DNA from: Verrucomicrobiia bacterium
Lineage (GTDB): Bacteria > Verrucomicrobiota > Verrucomicrobiia > Limisphaerales > UBA11358
Length of the DNA stretch: 7,494 nucleotides
NCBI GenBank assembly: GCA_030044395.1
Contig: JASHVW010000173.1
Span: 1 to 7,494 of the forward strand
Direction: 5' to 3'
The stretch's first letter is position 1. Each line of letters opens with the position of its first letter. The position numbers and the translations under genes are program-made. Below are positions 1 to 5,312 of the stretch, one piece after another. The notes beneath the pieces are model-generated. The model saw nothing but the letters and a program-made list of their open reading frames with translations, did not search any database and was not told where the DNA came from.

Positions 1-134
1 CCGCCGCCGCGCCTACTCTCGGTACGGTTGACACTATTCTCGCCATCGCCGCCATGGTGATGGCCCTGGTTGCCATCGGGACCACCGTCTGGATGCTGAT
101 GACGCTCAATAATGTCATTAGCAATAACTACTGA
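1..134 (+). CDS. C-terminal end of a membrane protein (partial, 5' end outside window)
   Basis: The reading frame is open from base 3 to a TGA at 132-134 and gives the last 43 residues of a protein that begins outside the window. The tail is a short Ala/Pro/Thr/Gly stretch, then a hydrophobic segment rich in Ala, Met, Val, Leu and Ile (about residues 12-33 of the visible part) that reads as one transmembrane helix, then a short polar end (NNVISNNY). It lies 26 bases upstream of trxA on the same strand, so co-transcription is possible. I do not recognise the family. The fragment is too short to assign a function, and the helix could anchor any of many proteins. The frame call rests on the good hydrophobic helix and on the stop falling just before the next gene. 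Confidence 0.6.
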   Translation, partial: AAAPTLGTVDTILAIAAMVMALVAIGTTVWMLMTLNNVISNNY

Positions 135-160
135 AAACAATAACGGGACTCATTCGGCTT

Positions 161-499
161 ATGGCTTCACCCCTGATCGTTACGCTTACCCAGGACAATT
201 TTTCCGAAAAGGTCCTGCAGTCATCATCGCCCGTCCTGGTTGATTTCTGGGCCGAATGGTGCGGCCCATGCAAAATGATTGCGCCGCTGCTGGACGAGTT
301 GGCCGATGAATACAACGGCAAAATCAAAATCGGCAAAGTTAATGTGGACGAGCAGCAATCGCTCGCCGCGCAGTACGGCATTCGCGCCATTCCTACGCTG
401 TTGATTTTTAATAAGGGCCAGATCGCCGAACAAATGGTCGGAGCCAAGGGCAAACGCGACCTCAAAGCCAGCCTTGAACGCATCGCGGTTGCCGCATAA
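161..499 (+). CDS. trxA: Thioredoxin
   Basis: This encodes a 112-residue, single-domain cytoplasmic thioredoxin, the usual size for TrxA. It would reduce protein disulfides and be recycled by an NADPH-dependent thioredoxin reductase, which is not in the window. The active site WCGPCK is at residues 33-38, with redox cysteines C34 and C37. It is preceded by the conserved VDFWAEW strand, with the buried Asp at 28. The cis-proline is P78 in the IPT motif, and a KG pair follows as in canonical thioredoxins. There is no signal peptide or extra domain, which argues against a periplasmic TlpA/DsbE-type protein. The ATG at 161 fits the family start exactly, although no clear Shine-Dalgarno sequence precedes it. 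It may be co-transcribed with the membrane-protein gene 26 bases upstream. Identification is firm. Confidence 0.97.
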   Translation: MASPLIVTLTQDNFSEKVLQSSSPVLVDFWAEWCGPCKMIAPLLDELADEYNGKIKIGKVNVDEQQSLAAQYGIRAIPTLLIFNKGQIAEQMVGAKGKRDLKASLERIAVAA

Positions 500-532
500 C
501 ATTCCCCGCTTCTGCAGCCGTCAGGACGATAA

Positions 533-552
533 AAATCAAAACGATTTGATTT
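533..552. repeat. Perfect 8-bp inverted repeat with ACGA loop, between trxA and the F-domain gene
   Basis: AAATCAAA (533-540) and TTTGATTT (545-552) are perfect reverse complements separated by ACGA. The stem has only one G-C pair per arm and is followed by GTAATTTC rather than a run of T, so it is a poor intrinsic terminator. The 20-base dyad lies 36 bases after trxA and 33 bases before the next start, and could be an operator for the downstream genes. Function is not established. Confidence 0.4.
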
Positions 553-585
553 GTAATTTCCCCCCATTCCGGTTCTTGTAGTCCA

Positions 586-1602
586 ATGATTATAACACCC
601 GGCCAACTCTCCCGCCGCGCCGAATTCTATCATCAACTTGGCTCGATGATCGCCTCAGGGGTGCCCTTGATTCAGGCATTGCAGATGGCCGGAAAAAATC
701 CCGCCGTGGGCAGCCTGCGAAAAATCATTCCCGTTCTCATCGGACATTTGCAAGACGGACTGACCTTTAGCGACAGTATGGTTCGCATTCATGGGTGGTT
801 GCCGGAATTTGACGTGGCACTCTTGTCGGTCGGCGAGCAATCCGGGCGCCTGGACAACAGCTTCAAACTCCTTGCCGGCTATTATTCCACCCGCGCCGCA
901 ATCATTCGCGACACGATCGCCGGTCTGATCGTCACCATCGCCACACTCCACGTCTTTCTACTGGTTTTTCCGCTCAATCTCTGGATCTCCTTCGCCCTGG
1001 GGATTTATCATCACCAGTACGCCGAGTGCATCCCATTTATAATTGAAAAAGCCGTGGTCTTTGGCGCAATTTACGGCATCGTTCTGTTCCTGATTTTCGC
1101 ATGCCAGGGAAACCGCGGCGGAAAATGGCGCTTTACAGTTGAATCGTTGTTAGGCTTGGTGCCCATTCTGCGCGTCGCCAGAAAATACCTGGTGCTCTCC
1201 CGCCTGGCCGGCGCGCTCGAAGCTCTGATCAGTGGCGGCGTTTCGGTGGTCAAGAGTTGGGAAATGGCCGCCGCGGCCGCCGGCTCCCAACGCCTCATCA
1301 ATGGCCTTTCCATCTGGCCGCCGGAATTGAAACATGGCGCCACGCCGGCGGACCTGGTCAACCGGACCCGTTATTTTCCCGAATTGTTCGCCAACCTTTA
1401 CACCACCGGCGAGCAAACCGGCAAATTGGATGAAACGCTCGCGCGCCTGCAGGTGTTTTATCAGGAGGAAGGTTTTCGCACACTCCGCGTGTTCACACGC
1501 ATCATGAATGGTACAATTTATGGCCTGGTCGTTCTGTTGGTCGCCTATAATGTCATCAAATTCTGGTTGGGTTATTTTAATGCCGCCATGAATGGCTTTT
1601 GA
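586..1602 (+). CDS. Type II secretion system F-domain protein (GspF/PilC-like, short form)
   Basis: This 338-residue inner-membrane protein has two T2SF domains. GspF/PilC proteins form the platform in the membrane that links the assembly ATPase to pilin or pseudopilin polymerisation. Domain 1 covers about residues 8-130 and domain 2 about 200-325. Each carries the family's glycine-glutamate signature: VGEQSGRLD at 82-90 and TGEQTGKLD at 274-282, both followed by a tyrosine-containing helix. Hydrophobic segments lie at about 110-140, 152-173 and 309-331, matching the usual three-helix topology. Canonical GspF/PilC proteins are near 400 residues. This one lacks the extra N-terminal cytoplasmic region and starts almost directly in domain 1. 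No ATPase (GspE/PilB/PilT), pilin or secretin gene is visible here, so the partner system is unknown. Its stop codon lies inside the next gene, which suggests co-expression. The family call is firm; the specific system is open. Confidence 0.88.
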   Translation: MIITPGQLSRRAEFYHQLGSMIASGVPLIQALQMAGKNPAVGSLRKIIPVLIGHLQDGLTFSDSMVRIHGWLPEFDVALLSVGEQSGRLDNSFKLLAGYYSTRAAIIRDTIAGLIVTIATLHVFLLVFPLNLWISFALGIYHHQYAECIPFIIEKAVVFGAIYGIVLFLIFACQGNRGGKWRFTVESLLGLVPILRVARKYLVLSRLAGALEALISGGVSVVKSWEMAAAAAGSQRLINGLSIWPPELKHGATPADLVNRTRYFPELFANLYTTGEQTGKLDETLARLQVFYQEEGFRTLRVFTRIMNGTIYGLVVLLVAYNVIKFWLGYFNAAMNGF

Positions 1603-2752
1603 AACGATGACTATCGCCGATATTTTTGGAAATGAGGAGTTGCGGCGGCGCGAGTTCCCCGTGGCTCGCGACAAGGTCTTTCTGGCGCATGCCGGTGTCT
1701 GCCCGTTGCCGCGCCGCGTCGCCGGCGTCATAATGGAGTGCGCCGAAAAATCCACCCTCGGCGACCAGGAGGAATTCATGCTGGCGCGCCTCAATGACGC
1801 CCGCAAACTCGGCGCGCGATTGCTGAATTGCCAGGCGGACGAAATTGCCCTCGTCGGTCCAACGTCGCTTGCGTTGAGTTTTGTCGCCGTCGGCCTGAAA
1901 TTGCGGCGCAACGACAACATCCTCATTTACCACGACGATTATCCTTCAAATGTTTATCCGTGGATGGCGCTGTCTGACCAGGGGGTCGAGGTGCGCCTGC
2001 TCAACACTCGCGGACTGGGAGTCATCCGCCCCAGGGATGTTGCCGGGCAGATTGACGAGAATACGAAGCTCGTCGCGCTGGCGTCCTGTCATTTTATCAG
2101 CGGTTTCCGGATTGAAATTTCTGAAATCGGAAAAATCCTGCGTGACCGCGGCATATTGTTTTGCCTCGACGCCATCCAGACACTGGGGGCCTTTCACACA
2201 ACGGTCGAGCACGTGGATTTTTTGGCTGCGGACGCGCATAAATGGCTGCTGGGACCTTGTGGCGCGGGAATTTTTTATGTCCGGCGCGACCTTCAGGAAA
2301 AGTTCACCCCCCCGGTTTATGGCTGGCATAATGTGCGAAATCCGAACTTCGTGGCCCAGGACCATATCGTCTTTCGCGACGGTGCGGTGAAATACGAAGC
2401 TGGCACCCAAAATCTGCTCGGCGTGATCGGGCTGGTCGCGGCAATGGAACTGGCGTTGGAACTTGGAATCGAAAATATCTCCGCCGAATTGCTGCGCAAA
2501 CGCAATTGGCTCGTGCCGGAATTGCAAAAACGCGGTTTCACTGTCTTGAACGCTGATGCCGGGCGGAATTCCGGCAGCATCACTTCATTCTTCCATGGCC
2601 AAAAGGACATGGCCGGCTTGCACAAAAAGCTGTCGGCAGCGGGAATTGTCACGTCCTTGCGCACCGACCGCACCGGGAAAAAATATCTCCGTTTCTCCCC
2701 TCATTTCTACAATACGGATGCCGATTTACACCGCGCGTTGGATTTGCTATAG
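1592..2752 (+). CDS. Aminotransferase class V-fold PLP-dependent enzyme
   Basis: This 386-residue soluble fold-type I PLP enzyme of the Aminotran_5 family is related to selenocysteine lyase, isopenicillin-N epimerase and cysteine desulfurase. The N terminus has the family opening HAGVCPLP near 33-40. PLP-contacting residues are D193 and Q196 in LDAIQ. The Schiff-base lysine is K217 in DAHKW, with H216 before it. The C-terminal RFSPHFYNT contains R367, a likely substrate-carboxylate ligand. The mobile-loop cysteine used by SufS/IscS-type desulfurases is not present before that arginine (the loop reads RTDRTGKKYL), so desulfurase or lyase chemistry is unlikely by that mechanism. The substrate cannot be told from sequence. 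The start at 1592 overlaps the preceding gene by 11 bases, as in translational coupling. An alternative ATG lies at 1607. Neither has a strong Shine-Dalgarno sequence. Confidence 0.87.
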   Translation: MAFETMTIADIFGNEELRRREFPVARDKVFLAHAGVCPLPRRVAGVIMECAEKSTLGDQEEFMLARLNDARKLGARLLNCQADEIALVGPTSLALSFVAVGLKLRRNDNILIYHDDYPSNVYPWMALSDQGVEVRLLNTRGLGVIRPRDVAGQIDENTKLVALASCHFISGFRIEISEIGKILRDRGILFCLDAIQTLGAFHTTVEHVDFLAADAHKWLLGPCGAGIFYVRRDLQEKFTPPVYGWHNVRNPNFVAQDHIVFRDGAVKYEAGTQNLLGVIGLVAAMELALELGIENISAELLRKRNWLVPELQKRGFTVLNADAGRNSGSITSFFHGQKDMAGLHKKLSAAGIVTSLRTDRTGKKYLRFSPHFYNTDADLHRALDLL

Positions 2753-2845
2753 CACCATGTCTCGCGGGTTACGGCGGGCATCGAAGCTGCCGCCCCCATC
2801 CTTTGTCGTTGACGTAAGGCGAAAACGGACTTCCCAACTGCAAAT

Positions 2846-2865
2846 GGCAGGCTTCCAAACCTGCC
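2846..2865. repeat. Small hairpin in the convergent spacer (possible dispersed palindrome or weak terminator)
   Basis: GGCAGG (2846-2851) and CCTGCC (2860-2865) are perfect reverse complements around an 8-base loop. They sit in the 140-base spacer where the plus-strand genes and minus-strand dnaA converge. Neither side has a T-tract, so it is not a classic intrinsic terminator, although transcription from both directions must end near here. Small GC palindromes of this style occur as dispersed extragenic repeats in many genomes. With one copy in the window I cannot show that it is repeated. Confidence 0.4.
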
Positions 2866-2892
2866 GCAAAGTCTCCCTCCATTCCGGCAAAC

Positions 2893-4257
2893 TCACCGCA
2901 TTAACTGCTTTTCTAAGTAATGAACCACTTGGCGGACGTTGGCGTCCACTTCCATGCGGTCTTTGACGAGGCGGCAGGCGTGAAGCACCGTGCCGTGGTC
3001 GCGCCCGCCAAACGCTTCGCCAATGGTGCTCAACGAGCTTTCCGTCATCTGCCGCGAGAGATACATCGCAATCTGCCGGGGAAAAGCAATGTTTTCCGGA
3101 CGGCGCTTGCTCGTCATATCGGCCAGACGGATGTCATAATGCTCGGCAACCTTCTTTTGGATGACTTCGATGCTGATGGAAAAACGGCCTTCCTCATGCA
3201 GAATTTCCCGGAGCAGCCCTTCGACAATTTCAATCGTCAATTTTTTCCCGGTCAGCGACGCATAGGAAGCGACACGAATCAGGGCGCCTTCCAGCCGTCG
3301 GACGTTCGTGCGAATACGGTTTGCCAAAAAGTTCAGAATATCCTCGGGAAGGGTAACGCTCATGAGTTGCGCTTTTTTTTGCAGGATGGCCAGTCGCATT
3401 TCGATGTCTGGCGGCTGCAAATCCGTGACCAAGCCCCATTCGAACCGTGAAACCAGACGGTGTTCTAGTCCCTGGATCTCACTGGCTGGCCGGTCGCAGG
3501 TGAGCACTATCTGCTTGTGTCCTTCATGCAACGCGTTGAATGTGTGGAAAAATTCCTCCTGAATCCGTTCTTTGCCGGCCAGAAACTGAATGTCGTCAAT
3601 CAATAACACGTCCGTCTGACGATATTTCTTGCGGAAAGAGCCCAGCTTGTTGTTTTGAATGCCGTCAATGTATTCGTTGGTGAATTTTTCGGAGGAAACG
3701 TAGGCCACCCGCGCGCTCTTTTTGTTCGATGTCACATGCTGGCCGATGGCGTGAAGCAAATGCGTTTTGCCCAATCCAACGCCACCATATACAAACAACG
3801 GGTTGTAGGATTTTCCCGGCGCCTGGGCGACCGCCAGAGCCGCGGCGTACGCAAAATTGTTGTTGTTGCCCACCACAAACGTGTCGAAAGTGTTCTTGGG
3901 ATTGAAATGGATGTCGGTGCCCGCCGCCCGCTCGTGGTTGTGGTCGCCGCCTTTGGCCCTGGCGGCCGCTGAAATCGCTTCCGGCGTAATCGAAGCGCCC
4001 CCGGGTGCCACTCTGAATTTCACCTGCAACTGCCGTCCCGCCGCCACGGTAAATGCATCTTGCAAAAGGCTGATGTAGTTGTCCTTAAGCCACAATTCGC
4101 AGAACTCGTTCGGGGTTTCCAGGACCACCTGGCTTCCGTCCATTGCGTATGCGCGCAGTGGCGCAAACCACATGCTAAAGGTGTCCTTGCTGAGTCTTAA
4201 CCGAAGTTGCTCCTGGGCCGAATTCCAAATTTTTTCCGCTGAAAGTTGTGTTTGCAT
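2893..4257 (-). CDS. dnaA: Chromosomal replication initiator protein DnaA
   Basis: DnaA binds DnaA boxes at the origin, forms an ATP-dependent filament, melts the origin and recruits the helicase. From the ATG at 4257 the protein is 454 residues, normal for the family. Domain I covers about 1-84 (TFSMWFAPLRA is typical), a short polar linker about 85-118, the AAA+ domain about 119-345 and the DNA-binding domain IV about 355-454. Walker A is GGVGLGKT at 158-165, Walker B LLIDDIQF at 218-225, sensor 1 near LTCDRP at 252-257, the arginine finger in SRF (R271), and sensor 2 near RRLEG at 320-324. The DnaA signature is GGRDHGTVLHA at 417-427, with Gly where E. coli has Thr (T435). An in-frame GTG at 4293 would add 12 residues (MNKRRKDRFFDG). 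I prefer 4257 because it aligns with known N termini, but GGGGAGAG abuts the GTG. No partner gene follows; dnaA ends convergently with the PLP-enzyme gene. Confidence 0.97.
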   Translation of the reverse strand: MQTQLSAEKIWNSAQEQLRLRLSKDTFSMWFAPLRAYAMDGSQVVLETPNEFCELWLKDNYISLLQDAFTVAAGRQLQVKFRVAPGGASITPEAISAAARAKGGDHNHERAAGTDIHFNPKNTFDTFVVGNNNNFAYAAALAVAQAPGKSYNPLFVYGGVGLGKTHLLHAIGQHVTSNKKSARVAYVSSEKFTNEYIDGIQNNKLGSFRKKYRQTDVLLIDDIQFLAGKERIQEEFFHTFNALHEGHKQIVLTCDRPASEIQGLEHRLVSRFEWGLVTDLQPPDIEMRLAILQKKAQLMSVTLPEDILNFLANRIRTNVRRLEGALIRVASYASLTGKKLTIEIVEGLLREILHEEGRFSISIEVIQKKVAEHYDIRLADMTSKRRPENIAFPRQIAMYLSRQMTESSLSTIGEAFGGRDHGTVLHACRLVKDRMEVDANVRQVVHYLEKQLMR

Positions 4258-4285
4258 TCCGTCAAAAAACCTGTCTTTACGGCGT

Positions 4286-4294
4286 TTATTCACC
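4286..4294 (+). promoter_or_regulatory. Near-match DnaA box at the upstream edge of dnaA
   Basis: TTATTCACC matches the DnaA-box consensus TTATNCACA in 8 of 9 positions; the last base differs. It covers the alternative GTG start of dnaA, downstream of the predicted dnaA promoter, a place where bound DnaA could repress its own transcription. A single near-match may be chance. Confidence 0.3.
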
Positions 4295-4307
4295 TCTCCC
4301 CAAAATC

Positions 4308-4316
4308 AGTGCAAAA
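4308..4316 (-). promoter_or_regulatory. Near-match DnaA box overlapping the candidate dnaA -10
   Basis: Read on the minus strand this is TTTTGCACT, one mismatch (last base) from the relaxed consensus TTWTNCACA. It overlaps the edge of the candidate -10 element of dnaA by two bases. Together with the neighbouring near-box at 4286-4294 it would suit DnaA autoregulation, but the match is degenerate. Confidence 0.25.
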
Positions 4317-4344
4317 TACATTTTTTCTGCATTTGGGCTGGCAA
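4315..4344 (-). promoter_or_regulatory. Candidate sigma-70 promoter of dnaA
   Basis: On the minus strand, TTGCCA (4339-4344; 5 of 6 to TTGACA) is followed after 18 bases by TGTATT (4315-4320; 4 of 6 to TATAAT). Transcription would begin around 4305-4309 and give a leader of about 50 bases to the ATG at 4257, or about 15 bases to the alternative GTG. It is the best promoter-like pair I found directly upstream of dnaA, but the -10 is weak. Confidence 0.35.
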
Positions 4345-4573
4345 AGAGCTGATTTATAAATTCAATTTCTGTCGCCGGGTGCTCGATTCGCCAACAATTG
4401 TTAAAATTAATATATAAACTGTTGATTAATAGTTACTTACATCTAACAACCTCTGTCGTTCTTCCCATTTACTCTGCTGACTCCGATTTCCCGTTGCAAA
4501 TTTTATCGGTGCAAACGTTTTTACCAAATTGGCGGAAAGTTTCTAGCTCAACATATTAACTCTTGTTCACGAG

Positions 4574-4582
4574 TTATTCACA
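4574..4582 (+). promoter_or_regulatory. Perfect DnaA box (TTATTCACA)
   Basis: TTATTCACA is an exact match to TTATNCACA. It lies about 320 bases upstream of the dnaA start, next to the AT-rich segment, and is the only exact match I found in the intergenic region on either strand. A degenerate copy (TTGTTCACG, two mismatches) lies just before it at 4563-4571, 11 bases away in the same orientation. Confidence 0.55.
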
Positions 4583-4600
4583 AGCTGCAAACGACGGCTA

Positions 4601-5040
4601 TCCCTCCAGACGATTCCGTGCCGTGCCGACCAAAATTGATGCCATGAAACTCGAAACATGTCAATCCGAAATGGCGACGAAATGGTGATGTAAAAACTTC
4701 ACGACACTAATTCCTCGAAAGAAAGACGTTCGACTGGATCGGAGCCTCGCCTCCGTAGCAAATGTCCGTAAAGGCGCGCTAGGAGCGAAAGTCATTTTCA
4801 GAAACTCAAAACTTCCTTTGCCTTAAATACAAAACCTCCATGCCCTCCCCGAAGCGGCATCAGGTTCCGCCTGCCGCCGCACCCCATAAACCGGGCACTT
4901 GGAATGCTGCGTTTACGCGGCTGCAAACTCCAAATCGCTTCGTGGTCCCAATGCGCGTCCAATCTTGGAGGTCGAAGCTTTCGATAAACCCACCTTCAAC
5001 GCGGGTCTGCGGCCAATCGGATATGCAAGAGAGAAAATAC
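4601..5040. other. Intergenic stretch with no supported gene
   Basis: This part of the dnaA-ileS spacer is more GC-rich than its flanks. It carries only short overlapping open frames on both strands (for example 4840-5043 plus, 4860-5048 minus, 4899-5090 plus), none with a recognisable domain or convincing start. A small hairpin is at 4740-4755. Higher GC and overlapping frames could reflect a decayed or dispersed element, but I see no terminal repeats or transposase motif. Function unknown. Confidence 0.45.
4740..4755. repeat. Short GC hairpin (CGGAG / CTCCG)
   Basis: CGGAG (4740-4744) and CTCCG (4751-4755) pair around a 6-base loop. No T-tract follows on either strand, so it is unlikely to be an intrinsic terminator. 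It may be an extragenic palindrome or chance. Confidence 0.3.
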
Positions 5041-5099
5041 TGATACACTTATCAAACGGAACTAATAAATCATACTTGCTTATACTTTAGTGTATATTG

Positions 5100-5128
5100 T
5101 TGACAAAGATAAGCGATTATGATTTATT
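5100..5128 (+). promoter_or_regulatory. Strong candidate sigma-70 promoter upstream of the ileS leader
   Basis: A perfect -35 TTGACA (5100-5105) is separated by 17 bases from TTTATT (5123-5128; 4 of 6 to TATAAT). The -10 is preceded by TG one base away, which is the extended -10 arrangement. Transcription should start near 5134-5136. The surroundings upstream (5041-5099) are AT-rich with short inverted and direct repeats such as ATACACT/AGTGTAT and two ATACTT. It faces ileS, and no gene lies between it and the terminator at 5264-5312. Confidence 0.6.
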
Positions 5129-5180
5129 GGCGGCGTTGCAAGTTTGAGGTGGGGGTGGTTGCAACATTGATCTTTGTCAA
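5100..5180. repeat. 11-bp perfect inverted repeat enclosing a 7-bp inverted repeat
   Basis: TTGACAAAGAT (5100-5110) and ATCTTTGTCAA (5170-5180) are exact reverse complements 59 bases apart. Between them GTTGCAA (5135-5141) and TTGCAAC (5159-5165) form a second, nested pair around a G-rich 17-base loop. The left outer arm contains the promoter's -35 element, so the outer pair would form in RNA only if transcription began further upstream. It could instead be two DNA-binding half-sites. Confidence 0.6.
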
Positions 5181-5312
5181 TTTTTGAATTTTTCGGTTTG
5201 CGTTCTGGTAACAAGCGCAAAACCGGAGTTCTCCGTGATCCCACGTTGTTACTCTCAAATTCCCCGGACCTTTCGGTCATCTCCTGACTGACTGGTCCGG
5301 TTTTTTCTTTTT
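5135..5312 (+). ncRNA. Candidate structured leader (attenuator/riboswitch-like) of ileS, or a small RNA gene
   Basis: This is the segment from the predicted transcription start to the end of the terminator T-tract, about 178 bases, with no credible coding frame. Pairings read directly from sequence are: hairpin 5135-5141/5159-5165; small hairpin 5166-5170/5177-5181 followed by a T-rich stretch; 9-bp stem 5194-5202/5216-5225 with one bulged A; loop bases 5208-5214 complementary to 5246-5252, which would make an H-type pseudoknot; and terminator 5264-5270/5294-5300. In addition 5219-5227 can pair over 9 bases with 5296-5304, which would dissolve the terminator. These mutually exclusive pairings suit transcription attenuation of ileS, whose start is 39 bases beyond the T-tract and for which no later promoter is seen. 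The T-box consensus is not found. The alternative is an independent terminated small RNA, with TCTCC in its last loop. Family unknown. Confidence 0.5.
5264..5312 (+). terminator. Strong intrinsic terminator (or attenuator) upstream of ileS
   Basis: CCGGACC (5264-5270) pairs perfectly with GGTCCGG (5294-5300). After a two-base mismatch on each side the hairpin continues as 5273-5279 with 5285-5291 (one G-T wobble), closed by the loop TCTCC. A T-tract with one C (5301-5312) follows immediately. This is a textbook rho-independent structure on the plus strand. No complete gene precedes it, so it ends either a small RNA or a conditional ileS leader. Confidence 0.85.

Larger units (their letters stand above)
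4294..4600. other. AT-rich dnaA upstream region, candidate replication origin (oriC)
   Basis: No gene is visible here. The stretch is distinctly AT-rich compared with flanking genes: 4401-4430 has only 3 G/C in 30 bases, and 4381-4440 is about 27% GC. This low-GC core could serve as a DNA-unwinding element. It contains a perfect 10-base palindrome AACAATTGTT (4393-4402) and runs of alternating AT. A perfect DnaA box lies at 4574-4582 and near-boxes lie at 4286-4294 and 4308-4316. Origins often sit beside dnaA, so this is a reasonable candidate. However, one perfect box is few for an origin, and the region may simply be the dnaA promoter. Confidence 0.4.

Noticed and set aside
29..57. TTGACA near the window start as a trxA promoter
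   Set aside because: It lies in the coding part of the upstream gene and has no -10 at 16-18 bases.
118..636. 172-residue minus-strand open frame
   Set aside because: Antisense to thioredoxin, low-complexity Ser/Arg content, no domain.
1150..1926. 258-residue minus-strand open frame
   Set aside because: Antisense to the F-domain gene and the PLP-enzyme gene, both with clear family motifs; composition is that of a shadow frame.
2556..2966. 136-residue plus-strand open frame crossing the convergent spacer
   Set aside because: Overlaps the 3' ends of the PLP-enzyme gene and dnaA, no domain, shadow-frame composition.
3543..3551. DnaA box-like TTTTCCACA on the minus strand inside dnaA
   Set aside because: It fits only the relaxed consensus and lies in conserved coding sequence (the HTFNAL region), so the protein sequence explains it.
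4840..5043. 67-residue plus-strand open frame
   Set aside because: No domain, atypical composition, no ribosome binding site, and it overlaps open frames on the other strand and in another frame.
4899..5090. 63-residue plus-strand open frame (MECCVYAAANSK...)
   Set aside because: The middle looks somewhat protein-like, but it has no recognisable family or start signal and runs into the AT-rich promoter region; at most a decayed fragment.
5119..5187. 22-codon open frame (MIYWRRCK...) as an Ile leader peptide for attenuation
   Set aside because: Its ATG lies upstream of the predicted transcription start, it has only two Ile codons, no ribosome binding site, and ends far from the terminator.
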